Positions 6,617 through 13,944 of a stretch of DNA of 13,944 nt are shown here, one piece after another. The notes under the pieces are model-generated. The model ran no database searches, had not been told where the DNA came from, and saw nothing but the letters and a program-made list of their open reading frames with translations. Source of the DNA: Kiritimatiellia bacterium (GTDB taxonomy: Bacteria > Verrucomicrobiota > Kiritimatiellia > SLAD01); assembly GCA_007134175.1 (NCBI GenBank), contig SLLF01000061.1, positions 1 through 13,944 of the forward strand, written 5' to 3'. A program made the position numbers and the translations under genes. The stretch's first letter is position 1, and each line of letters starts with the position of its first letter.

Positions 6617-9086
6617 ACCGGCCTCGTTACTACCTTCCGCGCACCGGGGCGGATTGCCCCGTGCCGATCGTCCGCGCCTCCATCGCCCGCTGCTGGGCAT
6701 CCTGGCCGCTACGGTAAGCGGTGCGTGGCTGGGTTTGTGGCAACCGAGCCCCATCGGCTGGCCACTGCTACTGGCCGGCAGCGGCCTGTTTATCGCTTTT
6801 CTCGGGCGACGACGCGGCTGGACGCGTTACGGAATATGGATGGCGGTGGCCGGACTGACCTGGTGGCACGCCATGCACGCAGCCTACGATCCGTCCCCGC
6901 ACGCGTTGCACCGCTTGATGGATCGTCCCCGTGAACGGTTAACGATACGCGGTGTGATCCGCGACGATCCCATTAAGGAAACGTCCGACCGAGACCCATC
7001 CCGGTGGCGATTGACCTTGCAACTCACGCACGTCAACCGACGCGGTCATTTCGAGCCCGCCCGCGGCCGGGTAGAGGTGCAGTGGCCTTATATCGCCGAC
7101 GCCCCCGCCCCGCAATACGGGGATGACTGGTCATTTACCGGCATCGTACAGGATCGTCGCGCCACCCACTGGCGCTGGTCCCATTTGCCGCCCTACCGTT
7201 TACGCATGACCCGCGCCGACCCAGCTGAACGGTTGGCTCAAGGCCGAGGCAATCCGGTGAAACGCTTCAGCTTTGCGGCGCGGCGCCATGGTGCGCAGGT
7301 TTTACAACGAGGCTTGGCAGACGCCCCGCTGCATGCCGGCATTTTGCGGGCACTGCTGCTGGGCTATCGCCACGAGCTGCCATATGATCAGCATAGGCTA
7401 TTTGCCCTAACCGGCACGTTACATATTTTCGCCGTTTCGGGACTTCACATTGGCATTGTGGCCGCATTCCTGACGTGGTGGATCCGGGCCCTCGGCGTAT
7501 CGCGCCGCTACTGGATTCTCTGGGTGGGACCCGTCTTGTTGGTGTACACCATCGCAACCGGAATGCGGCCCAGCGCGGTGCGCGCCTGCGTGATGGCCCT
7601 GGCCTTCGGCTCGGCGTACCTCGTCAACCGGCGACCCGACGCCCCTTCCGCCTGGGCACTGGCGGCCATCCTGATCCTGGTAACCACACCAACGCAACTC
7701 ACCGATCCGGGTTTTATTTTCTCCTTTGTCGTGGTGGCCGGGCTGATTCGCTTGTATCCCCTGCTGGCTCCGCGCCTGCAGCATTGGGCCACGCCCGATC
7801 CCTATCGGCTGCCCGTCGTCGATGCGCCGCGCCCGCTCCACATCCAAGCGGGCCGTCTAATCCTGGGAATGGCAGCGGTTTCATTGGCCGCCTGGATTGC
7901 CGCGGCCCCGCTGACTGCTCATTACTTCAACCTGATCGCCCCGGCCGGCTTGCTGGGCAACCTGATTGTTATTCCCGCCGCCTTTGTCTTGGTGGGCACC
8001 GGAGTGGTAACGCTGGTGGTTGGCAGTGTGTGGCCGTGGGCCGCCTCGTTGTTGAATTTATTCAATCGAGCGGTACTGCAAGGAGTAATTGTCGCCATTG
8101 AAGCGCTGGCCACTGTGCCCGGGAGCTATCGCCACGTGCGCTCGCCGGGCATCTTCTGGATAGGCATCTGGTACGCGTTCCTCTTTGGCGGCTTGTGGTG
8201 GTCTACGGCGCGGATGCGACGGATCGGATATGGTTTCCTGTGCGTCTTGGTAGCCGTCGGCCTCGCCTGGCCCTGGCTACAGCGACCCGCCTTCGTGCAG
8301 GTGCTCAATGCAGGCGACGGACTGGCGGTACTGATCACCGCTGGTGGTTTACATGCCTTGTACGATACGGGACCGGCGCACCGCGCCGCACACCTGACAC
8401 GACAGCTGCGCGCACACGGCGTCAACCAACTGGACGTCTTGATTCTTAGTCAAGCCACTGCGGCGCATGTCGGTGGGGCCCAAACGGTACTTGAAACCTT
8501 TCCCGTCACTGAAATCTGGTGCTCCCCGCACATCGCTCGTTCGCCTACCTATCAACGCACCCTCGAATTAGCGGCTGAAAGAAATATTCCGGTCCGGCGT
8601 TTGTCAGCCGGGGTCCAAGGAAGCTGGCCGCGGGAGCTGCACTGGTCCGTGCTTCATCCCGAAGCGGATGCCGACCATCGTCGCGCCGCTGATGCAGCGC
8701 TGACCATACGGATCAGCCGCGGCACTCGCTCGATACTGCTTACCGGCGGTGGCGACCACCGCCTCGAAGCGCTGCTCCTCGAACAGCCTCGCGAATGGGC
8801 GGCCACTGCCTGGGTCGCCGGACATCCGGGGATTCCTGAGAGTGCTACCGAACCCTGGCTGGAGGCCGTGGCCCCGCGCGCCATCGTCTTGCCCGTTTCC
8901 CCTTTTGATCGCCACGGTCATCCGGACCGCTTTGTTTGGGAACGCCTCACGGCCACCGATGCCACCCTCTGGCGGACGGACGTCAGCGGACCGGTCACCA
9001 TCCGACTGCTCTCCCATCAAAGGCGTGGTCGATCTCGCGATCGCTTACATATCTCAGGCCAGCGCGGCGGTGCCATCGCGCCTTAA
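6597..9086 (+). CDS. comEC: ComEC/Rec2-family DNA uptake channel protein, C-terminal domain degenerate
   Basis: ComEC forms the inner-membrane channel for single-stranded DNA in natural transformation. The 829-residue protein has hydrophobic segments near the N-terminus (about 32-80), an OB-fold-like stretch (about 117-195) matching the DUF4131 region, and the multi-spanning Competence core from about 235 to 560. The core includes ILRALLLGYRHELP and TGTLHIFAVSGLHIGIVAAF (about 272-291), the family signature. The C-terminal third follows the metallo-beta-lactamase-like layout (LNAGDGLAVLI, LYDTG, LDVLILSQ, LLTG, AVAPRAIVLPVS). However, the metal-binding motif reads SQATAAHVGG (618-627) instead of the usual SHPHADHIGG, and LTGD and GHHGS are altered too. 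GTG at 6597 overlaps thiD; internal TTG starts are possible. It may be a functional channel with a non-enzymatic C-terminal domain. Confidence 0.9.
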   Translation: MPPARNRPASLLPSAHRGGLPRADRPRLHRPLLGILAATVSGAWLGLWQPSPIGWPLLLAGSGLFIAFLGRRRGWTRYGIWMAVAGLTWWHAMHAAYDPSPHALHRLMDRPRERLTIRGVIRDDPIKETSDRDPSRWRLTLQLTHVNRRGHFEPARGRVEVQWPYIADAPAPQYGDDWSFTGIVQDRRATHWRWSHLPPYRLRMTRADPAERLAQGRGNPVKRFSFAARRHGAQVLQRGLADAPLHAGILRALLLGYRHELPYDQHRLFALTGTLHIFAVSGLHIGIVAAFLTWWIRALGVSRRYWILWVGPVLLVYTIATGMRPSAVRACVMALAFGSAYLVNRRPDAPSAWALAAILILVTTPTQLTDPGFIFSFVVVAGLIRLYPLLAPRLQHWATPDPYRLPVVDAPRPLHIQAGRLILGMAAVSLAAWIAAAPLTAHYFNLIAPAGLLGNLIVIPAAFVLVGTGVVTLVVGSVWPWAASLLNLFNRAVLQGVIVAIEALATVPGSYRHVRSPGIFWIGIWYAFLFGGLWWSTARMRRIGYGFLCVLVAVGLAWPWLQRPAFVQVLNAGDGLAVLITAGGLHALYDTGPAHRAAHLTRQLRAHGVNQLDVLILSQATAAHVGGAQTVLETFPVTEIWCSPHIARSPTYQRTLELAAERNIPVRRLSAGVQGSWPRELHWSVLHPEADADHRRAADAALTIRISRGTRSILLTGGGDHRLEALLLEQPREWAATAWVAGHPGIPESATEPWLEAVAPRAIVLPVSPFDRHGHPDRFVWERLTATDATLWRTDVSGPVTIRLLSHQRRGRSRDRLHISGQRGGAIAP

Positions 9087-10063
9087 GCCATAATACGCAA
9101 TACCCATGCGGTCTCGTGCTGCGGCACCAGTCGGCAGGTGGTCAGGGCGGCCGGAATCAGGCATGAAGTTCCCGGGGCCAAATCCAGGAATTGCCCGTCC
9201 CACGCAAGCCGGAGCGGGGCATCGGCCACGAATATCACCTGAAACGATGATCCGTCATGCATCAACGTCCACTCCTCTCGCAGGTTCAGCCGCTCCAGCC
9301 GAAACCAAGGGGAATCAAGCACTTCCCAGCGTTCATTGCGTCCCTCGCCATCCAGCCGCCGAGGCACTGCCAGCGCCTCGGTGACGGGTGTCCGGTCGAT
9401 GACCGCCAACGCTTCGTCGAGGTGCAGGGCGCGTGGCTTTCCATCATACCCCACGCGCCCCCAGTCATAGATGCGATAGGTGGTATCGGAATTCTGCTGC
9501 ACCTCCAGCAGTAGACACCCGGCACCAATGGCATGCACCCGACCGCCCGGCATGAACACCGCGTCACCGGGGCGCACCGGAACCCGGTTCAACAGCGGTT
9601 CCAGCGTGCCGTCTATCGCTCGCTGCCGGAACGTCGCGGGATCGATCTGTTGCTTGAGTCCCGCGTAAACCGCCGCATCCGGCGCGGCGTCAAGGATATA
9701 CCACATCTCCGTCTTGGCCTCGCCGCCGTACCGGTCGGCCCTCTGGTCATCGGGATGCACCTGCACGCTCAAGGTCGCGCGCGCATCAAGCAGCTTGATC
9801 AACAAGGGAAAGCGATTTGCGGCGGCCACAACCCCCAGTAAATCGCTCCCCCACAAGGTGATCACATCGGCCAGCGTACGACCCGCCAGCGGGCCATTAC
9901 ACACCACGCTCATGCCTTCGGCACGATCGGACACCTCCCAGGATTCCGCATAAATACCAGGTGGTACTTGCCGCCGATAGCGCCGGATAATCGCGTCGCC
10001 ACCCCAAGGGTAATCTTGATAGACGGGTGTAAAGCAGAGCGGATAACAATCAGCATTCATCAT
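9083..10063 (-). CDS. manA: Mannose-6-phosphate isomerase, type I (ManA-like)
   Basis: This zinc enzyme interconverts mannose 6-phosphate and fructose 6-phosphate, feeding GDP-mannose and glycan synthesis or mannose breakdown. The roughly 326-residue length fits the short class of type I isomerases. Motifs seen are YQDYPWGG near the N-terminus, LDARATLSVQVHPDD (Q101 and H103, metal site), KTEMWYIL (E119, metal site), and FMPGGRVHAIGAGCLLLEVQQNSDTTYRIYDWGR (H177 metal site, with the active-site tail). The C-terminal cupin half is present. The start is uncertain: ATGs at 10069, 10063 and 10060 all lie inside the mazG end and no strong ribosome binding site is seen; I chose 10063. It overlaps mazG by about 14 bases and is last in the HAD-mazG operon. 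Its TAA shares TTAA with comEC on the other strand. Confidence 0.93.
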   Translation of the reverse strand: MMNADCYPLCFTPVYQDYPWGGDAIIRRYRRQVPPGIYAESWEVSDRAEGMSVVCNGPLAGRTLADVITLWGSDLLGVVAAANRFPLLIKLLDARATLSVQVHPDDQRADRYGGEAKTEMWYILDAAPDAAVYAGLKQQIDPATFRQRAIDGTLEPLLNRVPVRPGDAVFMPGGRVHAIGAGCLLLEVQQNSDTTYRIYDWGRVGYDGKPRALHLDEALAVIDRTPVTEALAVPRRLDGEGRNERWEVLDSPWFRLERLNLREEWTLMHDGSSFQVIFVADAPLRLAWDGQFLDLAPGTSCLIPAALTTCRLVPQHETAWVLRIMA

Positions 10064-10892
10064 GGCCATCCGCTTCAGTGGGCGGCGCACACTCAGCCAT
10101 TTTGGCTTGCTGCCAGTAGGCCTCCAGCTCGTCCAGCGTATAATCCGTCATCTGTCGCCCAGCCGCGTGGACTTGTGCTTCGATATATTGAAAGCGGCGA
10201 CTGAACCGTTGCACGGTCTGATCCAGGACCTCTTCCGCTTCATGGCCGAGAAAGCGTGTCAGGTTCACCACGGCAAACAGAAGGTCACCAATCTCGTCCC
10301 GCACGCGCTCCGCGCTTTCACTGGCCATAGCGAGTTTGATCTCAGCCAGTTCCTCTTCGATTTTGTTCAGCACGTCCTGTGTTTCTTTCCAATCGAACCC
10401 TACCCGGGCCGCCCGGCTTTGGACCTGTTGCGCTTTGTGTAAGGCCGGCAAGTGGCGCGGCAGACCCGCCACAGCGGAACGCGGGGCCGCCCCACCCTGC
10501 TCCGTGCGCTTGATGGCTTCCCAATTGCGGAGTACTTCTTCGGCATCGGCGGCGGTCTGGTCGCCAAACACATGCGGATGCCGGCGGATCAATTTATCGG
10601 CAATCGTTCGGGCCACAGCCTGAAAGTCGAATGCACCCTCCTCCTTGGTGATTTGTGACTGGAAAACCACCTGCAGCAACAAATCACCCAACTCCTCCCG
10701 CAACAGCGCACGATCCCCGCTGTCAATCGCATCGACAACCTCGTAGGTCTCCTCAACCAGGTTCTTCTTCAGGGACGTCAGCGTTTGCTCGCGATCCCAC
10801 GGACAACCGTCAGGCCCGCGCAACCGCGTCATGATGGTTAACAATTCGTCCAGCGGGGAAGTGGTCTTGGATTTTGGAAAATCGTCACTCAT
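10050..10892 (-). CDS. mazG: Nucleoside triphosphate pyrophosphohydrolase MazG (two MazG domains)
   Basis: MazG hydrolyses canonical and damaged NTPs and dNTPs to monophosphates and pyrophosphate, a house-cleaning role in the cytosol. The 280-residue protein holds two tandem MazG domains. The first carries RGPDGCPWDREQTLTSLKKN, then EETYE (47-51) and EELGD (66-70), the EExxE...ExxD magnesium site, and RRHPHVFGD. The second has VGFDWKE, EEELAE (179-184) and DEIGD (199-203). Both sites look intact, as in the Escherichia coli type of 263 residues. The ATG at 10892 has GAGGG eight bases upstream. It starts 25 bases after the HAD-like gene, and its end overlaps manA by about 14 bases. The last 15 or so residues, rich in acidic and small residues, extend past the usual end. 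Confidence 0.96.
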   Translation of the reverse strand: MSDDFPKSKTTSPLDELLTIMTRLRGPDGCPWDREQTLTSLKKNLVEETYEVVDAIDSGDRALLREELGDLLLQVVFQSQITKEEGAFDFQAVARTIADKLIRRHPHVFGDQTAADAEEVLRNWEAIKRTEQGGAAPRSAVAGLPRHLPALHKAQQVQSRAARVGFDWKETQDVLNKIEEELAEIKLAMASESAERVRDEIGDLLFAVVNLTRFLGHEAEEVLDQTVQRFSRRFQYIEAQVHAAGRQMTDYTLDELEAYWQQAKMAECAPPTEADGHDEC

Positions 10893-10917
10893 TACGTCTG
10901 CCCTCTTTCAACACGGG

Positions 10918-11637
10918 TCAAGACCACCACGCCAGCACCGTGGCGGGATCCCAGTCGGCAGGATTGTCGATCACGCAATCCGCACCGCTGAATTCCTGAA
11001 ATGCGGTAAAACAATCCGGGACAACGATCGCCCGCATCCCCGCCGCCAGTGCCGTTCGTAACTGGGGCTGGCTGCCGACCACGGCGATGCAGTGCGACGT
11101 CGTCTGCTCCAGCGTAGCCACAGCCGATAGCCACGCACCGACCGACACCAACGGACGACCGCCGGTGTCGGAAGCCAGCAGCGGCCAATCTGCGAGAACC
11201 TGCCGGCTCTTGTCCAGCAACGCACGTGCCTGGTCGACCGCTTGACGCGTGCGAAAATAAACCGCTATCGACTGAGCAGGTGCGGCTTCCAGCAGTGCTA
11301 CGACGAACGGATTCAGTTCAACCTCCGGACTAGAGAGGAACATGGTAATACCGTCTGTGACATCGGCTGCCATGGTTTGGACATCGTTGGCGCGCACACC
11401 CAGCGCGGTCAGTAGCTCAGGCAGATAGTCCTGCGGTTGCCGTTGCAAGCAATGGCGACGGAAAAGCTCCGGGGTCATGGCTGCTTTGTGCGAATCACAA
11501 ATGTGGCGCAACGCCTCGTATTCAGCCTGGCGCGCCGGCAAAACCACATCCTCCAAATCAAATACCAACGCATAGCGCGCAGTACGGGGTTGATCGAGTG
11601 CCCTTGTTTCTGTTGCTGCGCGTTTATCGTTTGCCAT
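10918..11637 (-). CDS. HAD-superfamily-like protein with degenerate catalytic motifs
   Basis: The 239-residue protein has the outline of a haloacid-dehalogenase phosphatase of the beta-phosphoglucomutase/Gph type. It shows a first strand and motif I (YALVFDLEDVVLPAR, about 22-36), a helical cap (about 38-110), motif II region (SIAVYFRTRQ, about 122-131), and a motif IV region (CIAVVGSQPQLRTALAAGMRAIVV, about 182-205). The usual DxD is DLE, so the nucleophile D27 is kept but the acid/base Asp is Glu. The acidic pair expected in motif IV (as in EDS) reads GSQ. The alignment to HAD motifs is by eye. It may be a non-catalytic or altered HAD protein. The ATG at 11637 has AAGGGGGG close upstream. 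It is first in the operon with mazG and manA, which hints at a link to nucleotide or sugar-phosphate clean-up; this is inference. Confidence 0.7.
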   Translation of the reverse strand: MANDKRAATETRALDQPRTARYALVFDLEDVVLPARQAEYEALRHICDSHKAAMTPELFRRHCLQRQPQDYLPELLTALGVRANDVQTMAADVTDGITMFLSSPEVELNPFVVALLEAAPAQSIAVYFRTRQAVDQARALLDKSRQVLADWPLLASDTGGRPLVSVGAWLSAVATLEQTTSHCIAVVGSQPQLRTALAAGMRAIVVPDCFTAFQEFSGADCVIDNPADWDPATVLAWWS

Positions 11638-11673
11638 ATTGCCCCCCTTAAGCCACTCTGCTTCAGTGCACCG

Positions 11674-11702
11674 ACTTTAGAAGATGGATTGCCTGCGGTC
11701 AA
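11674..11702 (-). promoter_or_regulatory. Sigma-70-type promoter of the HAD-mazG-manA operon
   Basis: On the minus strand TTGACC (11697-11702, five of six) is followed after exactly 17 bases by TAAAGT (11674-11679, four of six). The predicted start, near 11667, leaves a leader of about 30 bases with AAGGGGGG just before the ATG at 11637. It is the best-formed promoter in the window and lies in the divergent gap before the glycosidase-like gene. Confidence 0.6.
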
Positions 11703-11728
11703 GAACGCAGCCAACACGAAACGGCCCT

Positions 11729-13657
11729 ATGACAGCAACACTCAAAACGTTTCACGTAATGCCACTACTGCCGGGCCGCGAACGCGAACTGGCCGCTGAT
11801 GCGGAGCATTTACTCGACACCGGTGTCTGTACCGACATTGCCTGTATCATGAGCCTGGTTCCCGAGGGCGACCCACCTGAAGACAAGGGTGTCATACTGG
11901 GAGAACGCTTCACCGCATTCCGCGAGGTGTTCAGGGGAGATGCCGCACGTCTGGGCATACTCGCGCAGTCAACCCTGGGGCATGGCCACACACTGGATGA
12001 GCCATCGAATTTCCAACGCGTCGTGACGTTTGATGAAACGCCCAAATACAAGATGTGCCCGCTCGATCCGGCATTCCAGCACTACGTGTGGCGGACCTTC
12101 GCGCACCTGGCCACGCTGCAACCGGCGTTCATCATGATCGACGACGATTTGCGATTGTGGAGCAATCTGGGTTGTTTTTGCCCACTGCACCTTGGGGAGA
12201 TGGGGCGTCGGCTTGGCCACGACGTTACCCGTCTTGAGCTTGTTGAACTACTCAAACACGACAAGGACGTCACTAAAGCGTACCGGGATCTGCTGTTCCA
12301 TTCGCTCATGGAAATAGCGGGTGTGATTCGCGACGCGATAGATGCCACGGATCCATCCATTTCTGGCAGCTACTGCTCAACCGGTGGTGAAATTCCAAAT
12401 GCCGGTCCACTGGCGCGGCGACTGGCGGGTGCGAATCAACCCCCCATGGTCCGCATCGGCAACGCCCGCTACTTAACCGGCGAGATGCGTACTTTTCCCG
12501 TCCGCATGATGCGGGGCGCGGGACAAATCGCCCGTCTCGACGCCGCCACGGTGGTGCTGGCAGAAACGGACACCTGTCCACAGAACCGCTACAGCACAGG
12601 GGCGTATCCCATGCATGCGCATTACACGGCCTCGATTCTGGAGGGGTGCCACGGTGCCAAGCATTGGATAACCCGCACGCAGGCCATCCAACCCGCCAGC
12701 GGGGCAGCGTACCGCGCCGTACTGACAAAGCACCGAAGATTCTACGAGGTTCTTTTTCAGGCCGTGCAAGCGAGCGTAGCGGCCGATTATGTTACCGCTG
12801 CATTTCCAAGCGAGCCCATAGACCAAAGCACGCTGGATGCGGCCGGGGGCGGTATTTCCTACCGATCGTGGGCGTGGGTCATGGGCGTGCTCGGGCTGCC
12901 CTGCAACTATGCTCGCATGCCTCAACGGCCCACGATGATGACGGGTGAGGATGTGGCGCTGTTTCCCGATGCCGACCTGCGCCAACTATTGCAGCAAGGC
13001 GTGCTGCTCGATGGTCCTGCGGCCGAGGTCTTGACGGAGCGCGGCTTCTCCGCAGCCATCGGTGTCCGGGCGGAGCCATGGTCGGGGCCGACGATATCGG
13101 CGGAACAGTGGGGAGAGGTTATCCTAAGAGGCGACAGGCGCTATACCCGTCTCGAACCGATTCATCCTGATACCCGCATCCACTCGATCCTGTTGCACAG
13201 GAAAACATCCGTCAGCAAGGTGTTCAGCGAGCTCGGCTCGCCCGCTGTGACGCTGTTCGAGAACAAGGCGGGAGGGCGGGTGGCCGTGGTGGCGGCCACC
13301 TTCAGTGCCGGACGCGCACTGCGGGGCGCGGGTCACAGTTTCTATGATGAGGATCGCAAGCGTCAACTGCTGGAACTATTATCGTTTGTCTGTCATCAAC
13401 CGGTTTCCTTCTATTATCCCGGCGATGCGGAGGTGTATCTTAAACTCAGGCGCTTTGCGGATGGCCGCTACCTGGTGGCGCTTTTTAATCTGGGACACGA
13501 CCCGCTGGATATAACGCCGCTCGCTTCACCGCACACCATTACCGAAGTGGAACTGCTGACTCCGGAAGGGACGTGGCAGGAAATCCCTTATGTACAGGGT
13601 GGTCTGCAAACACCGCTCCTGCCGGCAGCGCCCAAGGTGTTTCGTATCGCAACATAG
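11729..13657 (+). CDS. Putative glycoside hydrolase-like protein (clan GH-A / GH42-like architecture), family not assigned
   Basis: I cannot assign a named family to this protein of 642 residues. The N-terminal 370 or so residues read like a (beta/alpha)8 barrel, with strand-plus-acid motifs FIMIDDDLRLW (D138-D140) and VVLAETDTCPQNRYSTGA (E279), plausible acid/base and nucleophile positions. A middle domain has QGVLLDGPAAEVLTERGF (from about 422), typical of the trimerisation-type domain after GH42-like barrels. The C-terminal part (about 560-642) with YLKLRRFADGRYLVALFNLGHDPLD and a final PKVFRIAT resembles the small beta domain that ends such enzymes. No signal peptide or membrane segment is visible, so it should be cytoplasmic. 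The frame opens at ATG 11684, but that codon overlaps the minus-strand promoter region, and MTATLKTFHVMPLLPGR at 11729 looks like the natural N-terminus; neither has a good ribosome binding site. A debranching-enzyme gene follows on the same strand. Confidence 0.65.
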   Translation: MTATLKTFHVMPLLPGRERELAADAEHLLDTGVCTDIACIMSLVPEGDPPEDKGVILGERFTAFREVFRGDAARLGILAQSTLGHGHTLDEPSNFQRVVTFDETPKYKMCPLDPAFQHYVWRTFAHLATLQPAFIMIDDDLRLWSNLGCFCPLHLGEMGRRLGHDVTRLELVELLKHDKDVTKAYRDLLFHSLMEIAGVIRDAIDATDPSISGSYCSTGGEIPNAGPLARRLAGANQPPMVRIGNARYLTGEMRTFPVRMMRGAGQIARLDAATVVLAETDTCPQNRYSTGAYPMHAHYTASILEGCHGAKHWITRTQAIQPASGAAYRAVLTKHRRFYEVLFQAVQASVAADYVTAAFPSEPIDQSTLDAAGGGISYRSWAWVMGVLGLPCNYARMPQRPTMMTGEDVALFPDADLRQLLQQGVLLDGPAAEVLTERGFSAAIGVRAEPWSGPTISAEQWGEVILRGDRRYTRLEPIHPDTRIHSILLHRKTSVSKVFSELGSPAVTLFENKAGGRVAVVAATFSAGRALRGAGHSFYDEDRKRQLLELLSFVCHQPVSFYYPGDAEVYLKLRRFADGRYLVALFNLGHDPLDITPLASPHTITEVELLTPEGTWQEIPYVQGGLQTPLLPAAPKVFRIAT

Positions 13658-13758
13658 AAGACGGCGCATACGAGTACGTTCCTCCCAGAGCAGGGGTCAT
13701 GGCGTACTTCGCATGTTTTCTTTTGCCAACGCACAGGCTTTGGCGCACATTAAGCCGC

Positions 13759-13944
13759 ATGCACAAACACAATCCACTTGAACAGATTGCACTACCGGTC
13801 CCGTTTGGCGCGCAGCCGACGGCGGAGGGGACCACCTTCACCCTGCTGGCCCGCGACGCAACGCGGGTCTGGCTGCTGCTGTTCGAATCGCCCGATGCCG
13901 ACACACCCAGCCGCGAGATCGAGCTAAACCCGGCCCACCATCGG
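13759..13944 (+). CDS. glgX: Glycogen-debranching enzyme / isoamylase-type protein (GlgX-like), N-terminus only
   Basis: Sixty-two codons are visible before the window ends. They encode the start of the N-terminal CBM48/isoamylase beta-sandwich: PVPFGAQPTAEGTTFTLLAR (about 13-32), DATRVWLLLFESPDADTPSREIELNP (33-58). The pattern of small-Gly-Ala, then a TTFTLLAR strand, then VWLLLF and ESPDA is the usual opening of GlgX/TreX-type alpha-1,6-glucan debranching enzymes (GH13). The catalytic barrel is outside the window, so the debranching call is inferred from the N-terminal domain. It could also be another CBM48-containing GH13 enzyme. An in-frame ATG at 13699 would add 20 residues (MAYFACFLLP and on); I prefer 13759 because family members normally start close to this domain. 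Neither ATG has a clear ribosome binding site. The 101 bases before it hold no other gene and no hairpin terminator I can see. Confidence 0.75.
   Translation, partial: MHKHNPLEQIALPVPFGAQPTAEGTTFTLLARDATRVWLLLFESPDADTPSREIELNPAHHR

Noticed and set aside
13658..13758. Gap between the glycosidase-like gene and the debranching enzyme examined for a terminator or promoter; TTGCCA at 13723-13728 resembles a -35.
   Set aside because: No acceptable -10 at 16-18 bases and no stem-loop with a T tract, so I do not call either.

Overview
The window looks like chromosomal, GC-rich DNA from a Gram-negative (diderm) bacterium. The MurE here carries the DNPR motif of enzymes that add meso-diaminopimelate. 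The mix of a compact division/cell-wall cluster, a ComEC with a decayed C-terminal domain, and an unusual cytoplasmic glycosidase-like protein beside a glycogen-debranching enzyme would fit the PVC superphylum (Verrucomicrobiota, Kiritimatiellota or Lentisphaerota). That placement is an inference, not proven by anything in the sequence. There are no tRNA or rRNA genes, CRISPR arrays, insertion sequences or phage genes in view.

Layout. (1) Positions 1-5640, minus strand: the 5' half of a division and cell-wall (dcw) cluster in the order mraZ, a small unidentified gene, rsmH, ftsL, ftsI, murE, murF (murF runs off the left edge). Three of the junctions are 4-base stop/start overlaps (ATGA, ATGA, GTGA), so translation is probably coupled. 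Upstream of mraZ lies a row of three 10-bp GTGG-type boxes just after a TTGACT element, the expected site for autoregulation by MraZ. (2) Positions 5641-5776: a short divergent control region. (3) Positions 5777-9086, plus strand: thiD (HMP/HMP-P kinase) overlapping a comEC/rec2-type DNA-uptake channel gene. The C-terminal metallo-beta-lactamase-like domain of this ComEC has lost its metal-binding motifs. (4) Positions 9083-11637, minus strand: an operon of a HAD-like protein with degenerate catalytic motifs, mazG (NTP pyrophosphohydrolase) and manA (mannose-6-phosphate isomerase). It is driven by a good sigma-70-type promoter at 11674-11702. comEC and manA converge and share a palindromic TTAA as their stop codons. 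(5) Positions 11729-13944, plus strand: a 642-residue protein resembling clan GH-A/GH42-like glycosidases but not assignable to a named family, then the N-terminus of a GlgX/isoamylase-type glycogen-debranching enzyme cut by the right edge.

Together the minus-strand cluster supplies septal peptidoglycan synthesis (UDP-MurNAc-tripeptide and pentapeptide formation by MurE and MurF, cross-linking by FtsI with FtsL), plus rRNA methylation and regulation. The right side concerns sugar phosphates, nucleotide clean-up and alpha-glucan or other glycan breakdown. I see no obvious new multi-gene system. The best leads are the unnamed gene between mraZ and rsmH, the glycosidase-like protein, and the two proteins (ComEC C-terminus and the HAD protein) that keep a fold signature but lack catalytic residues.
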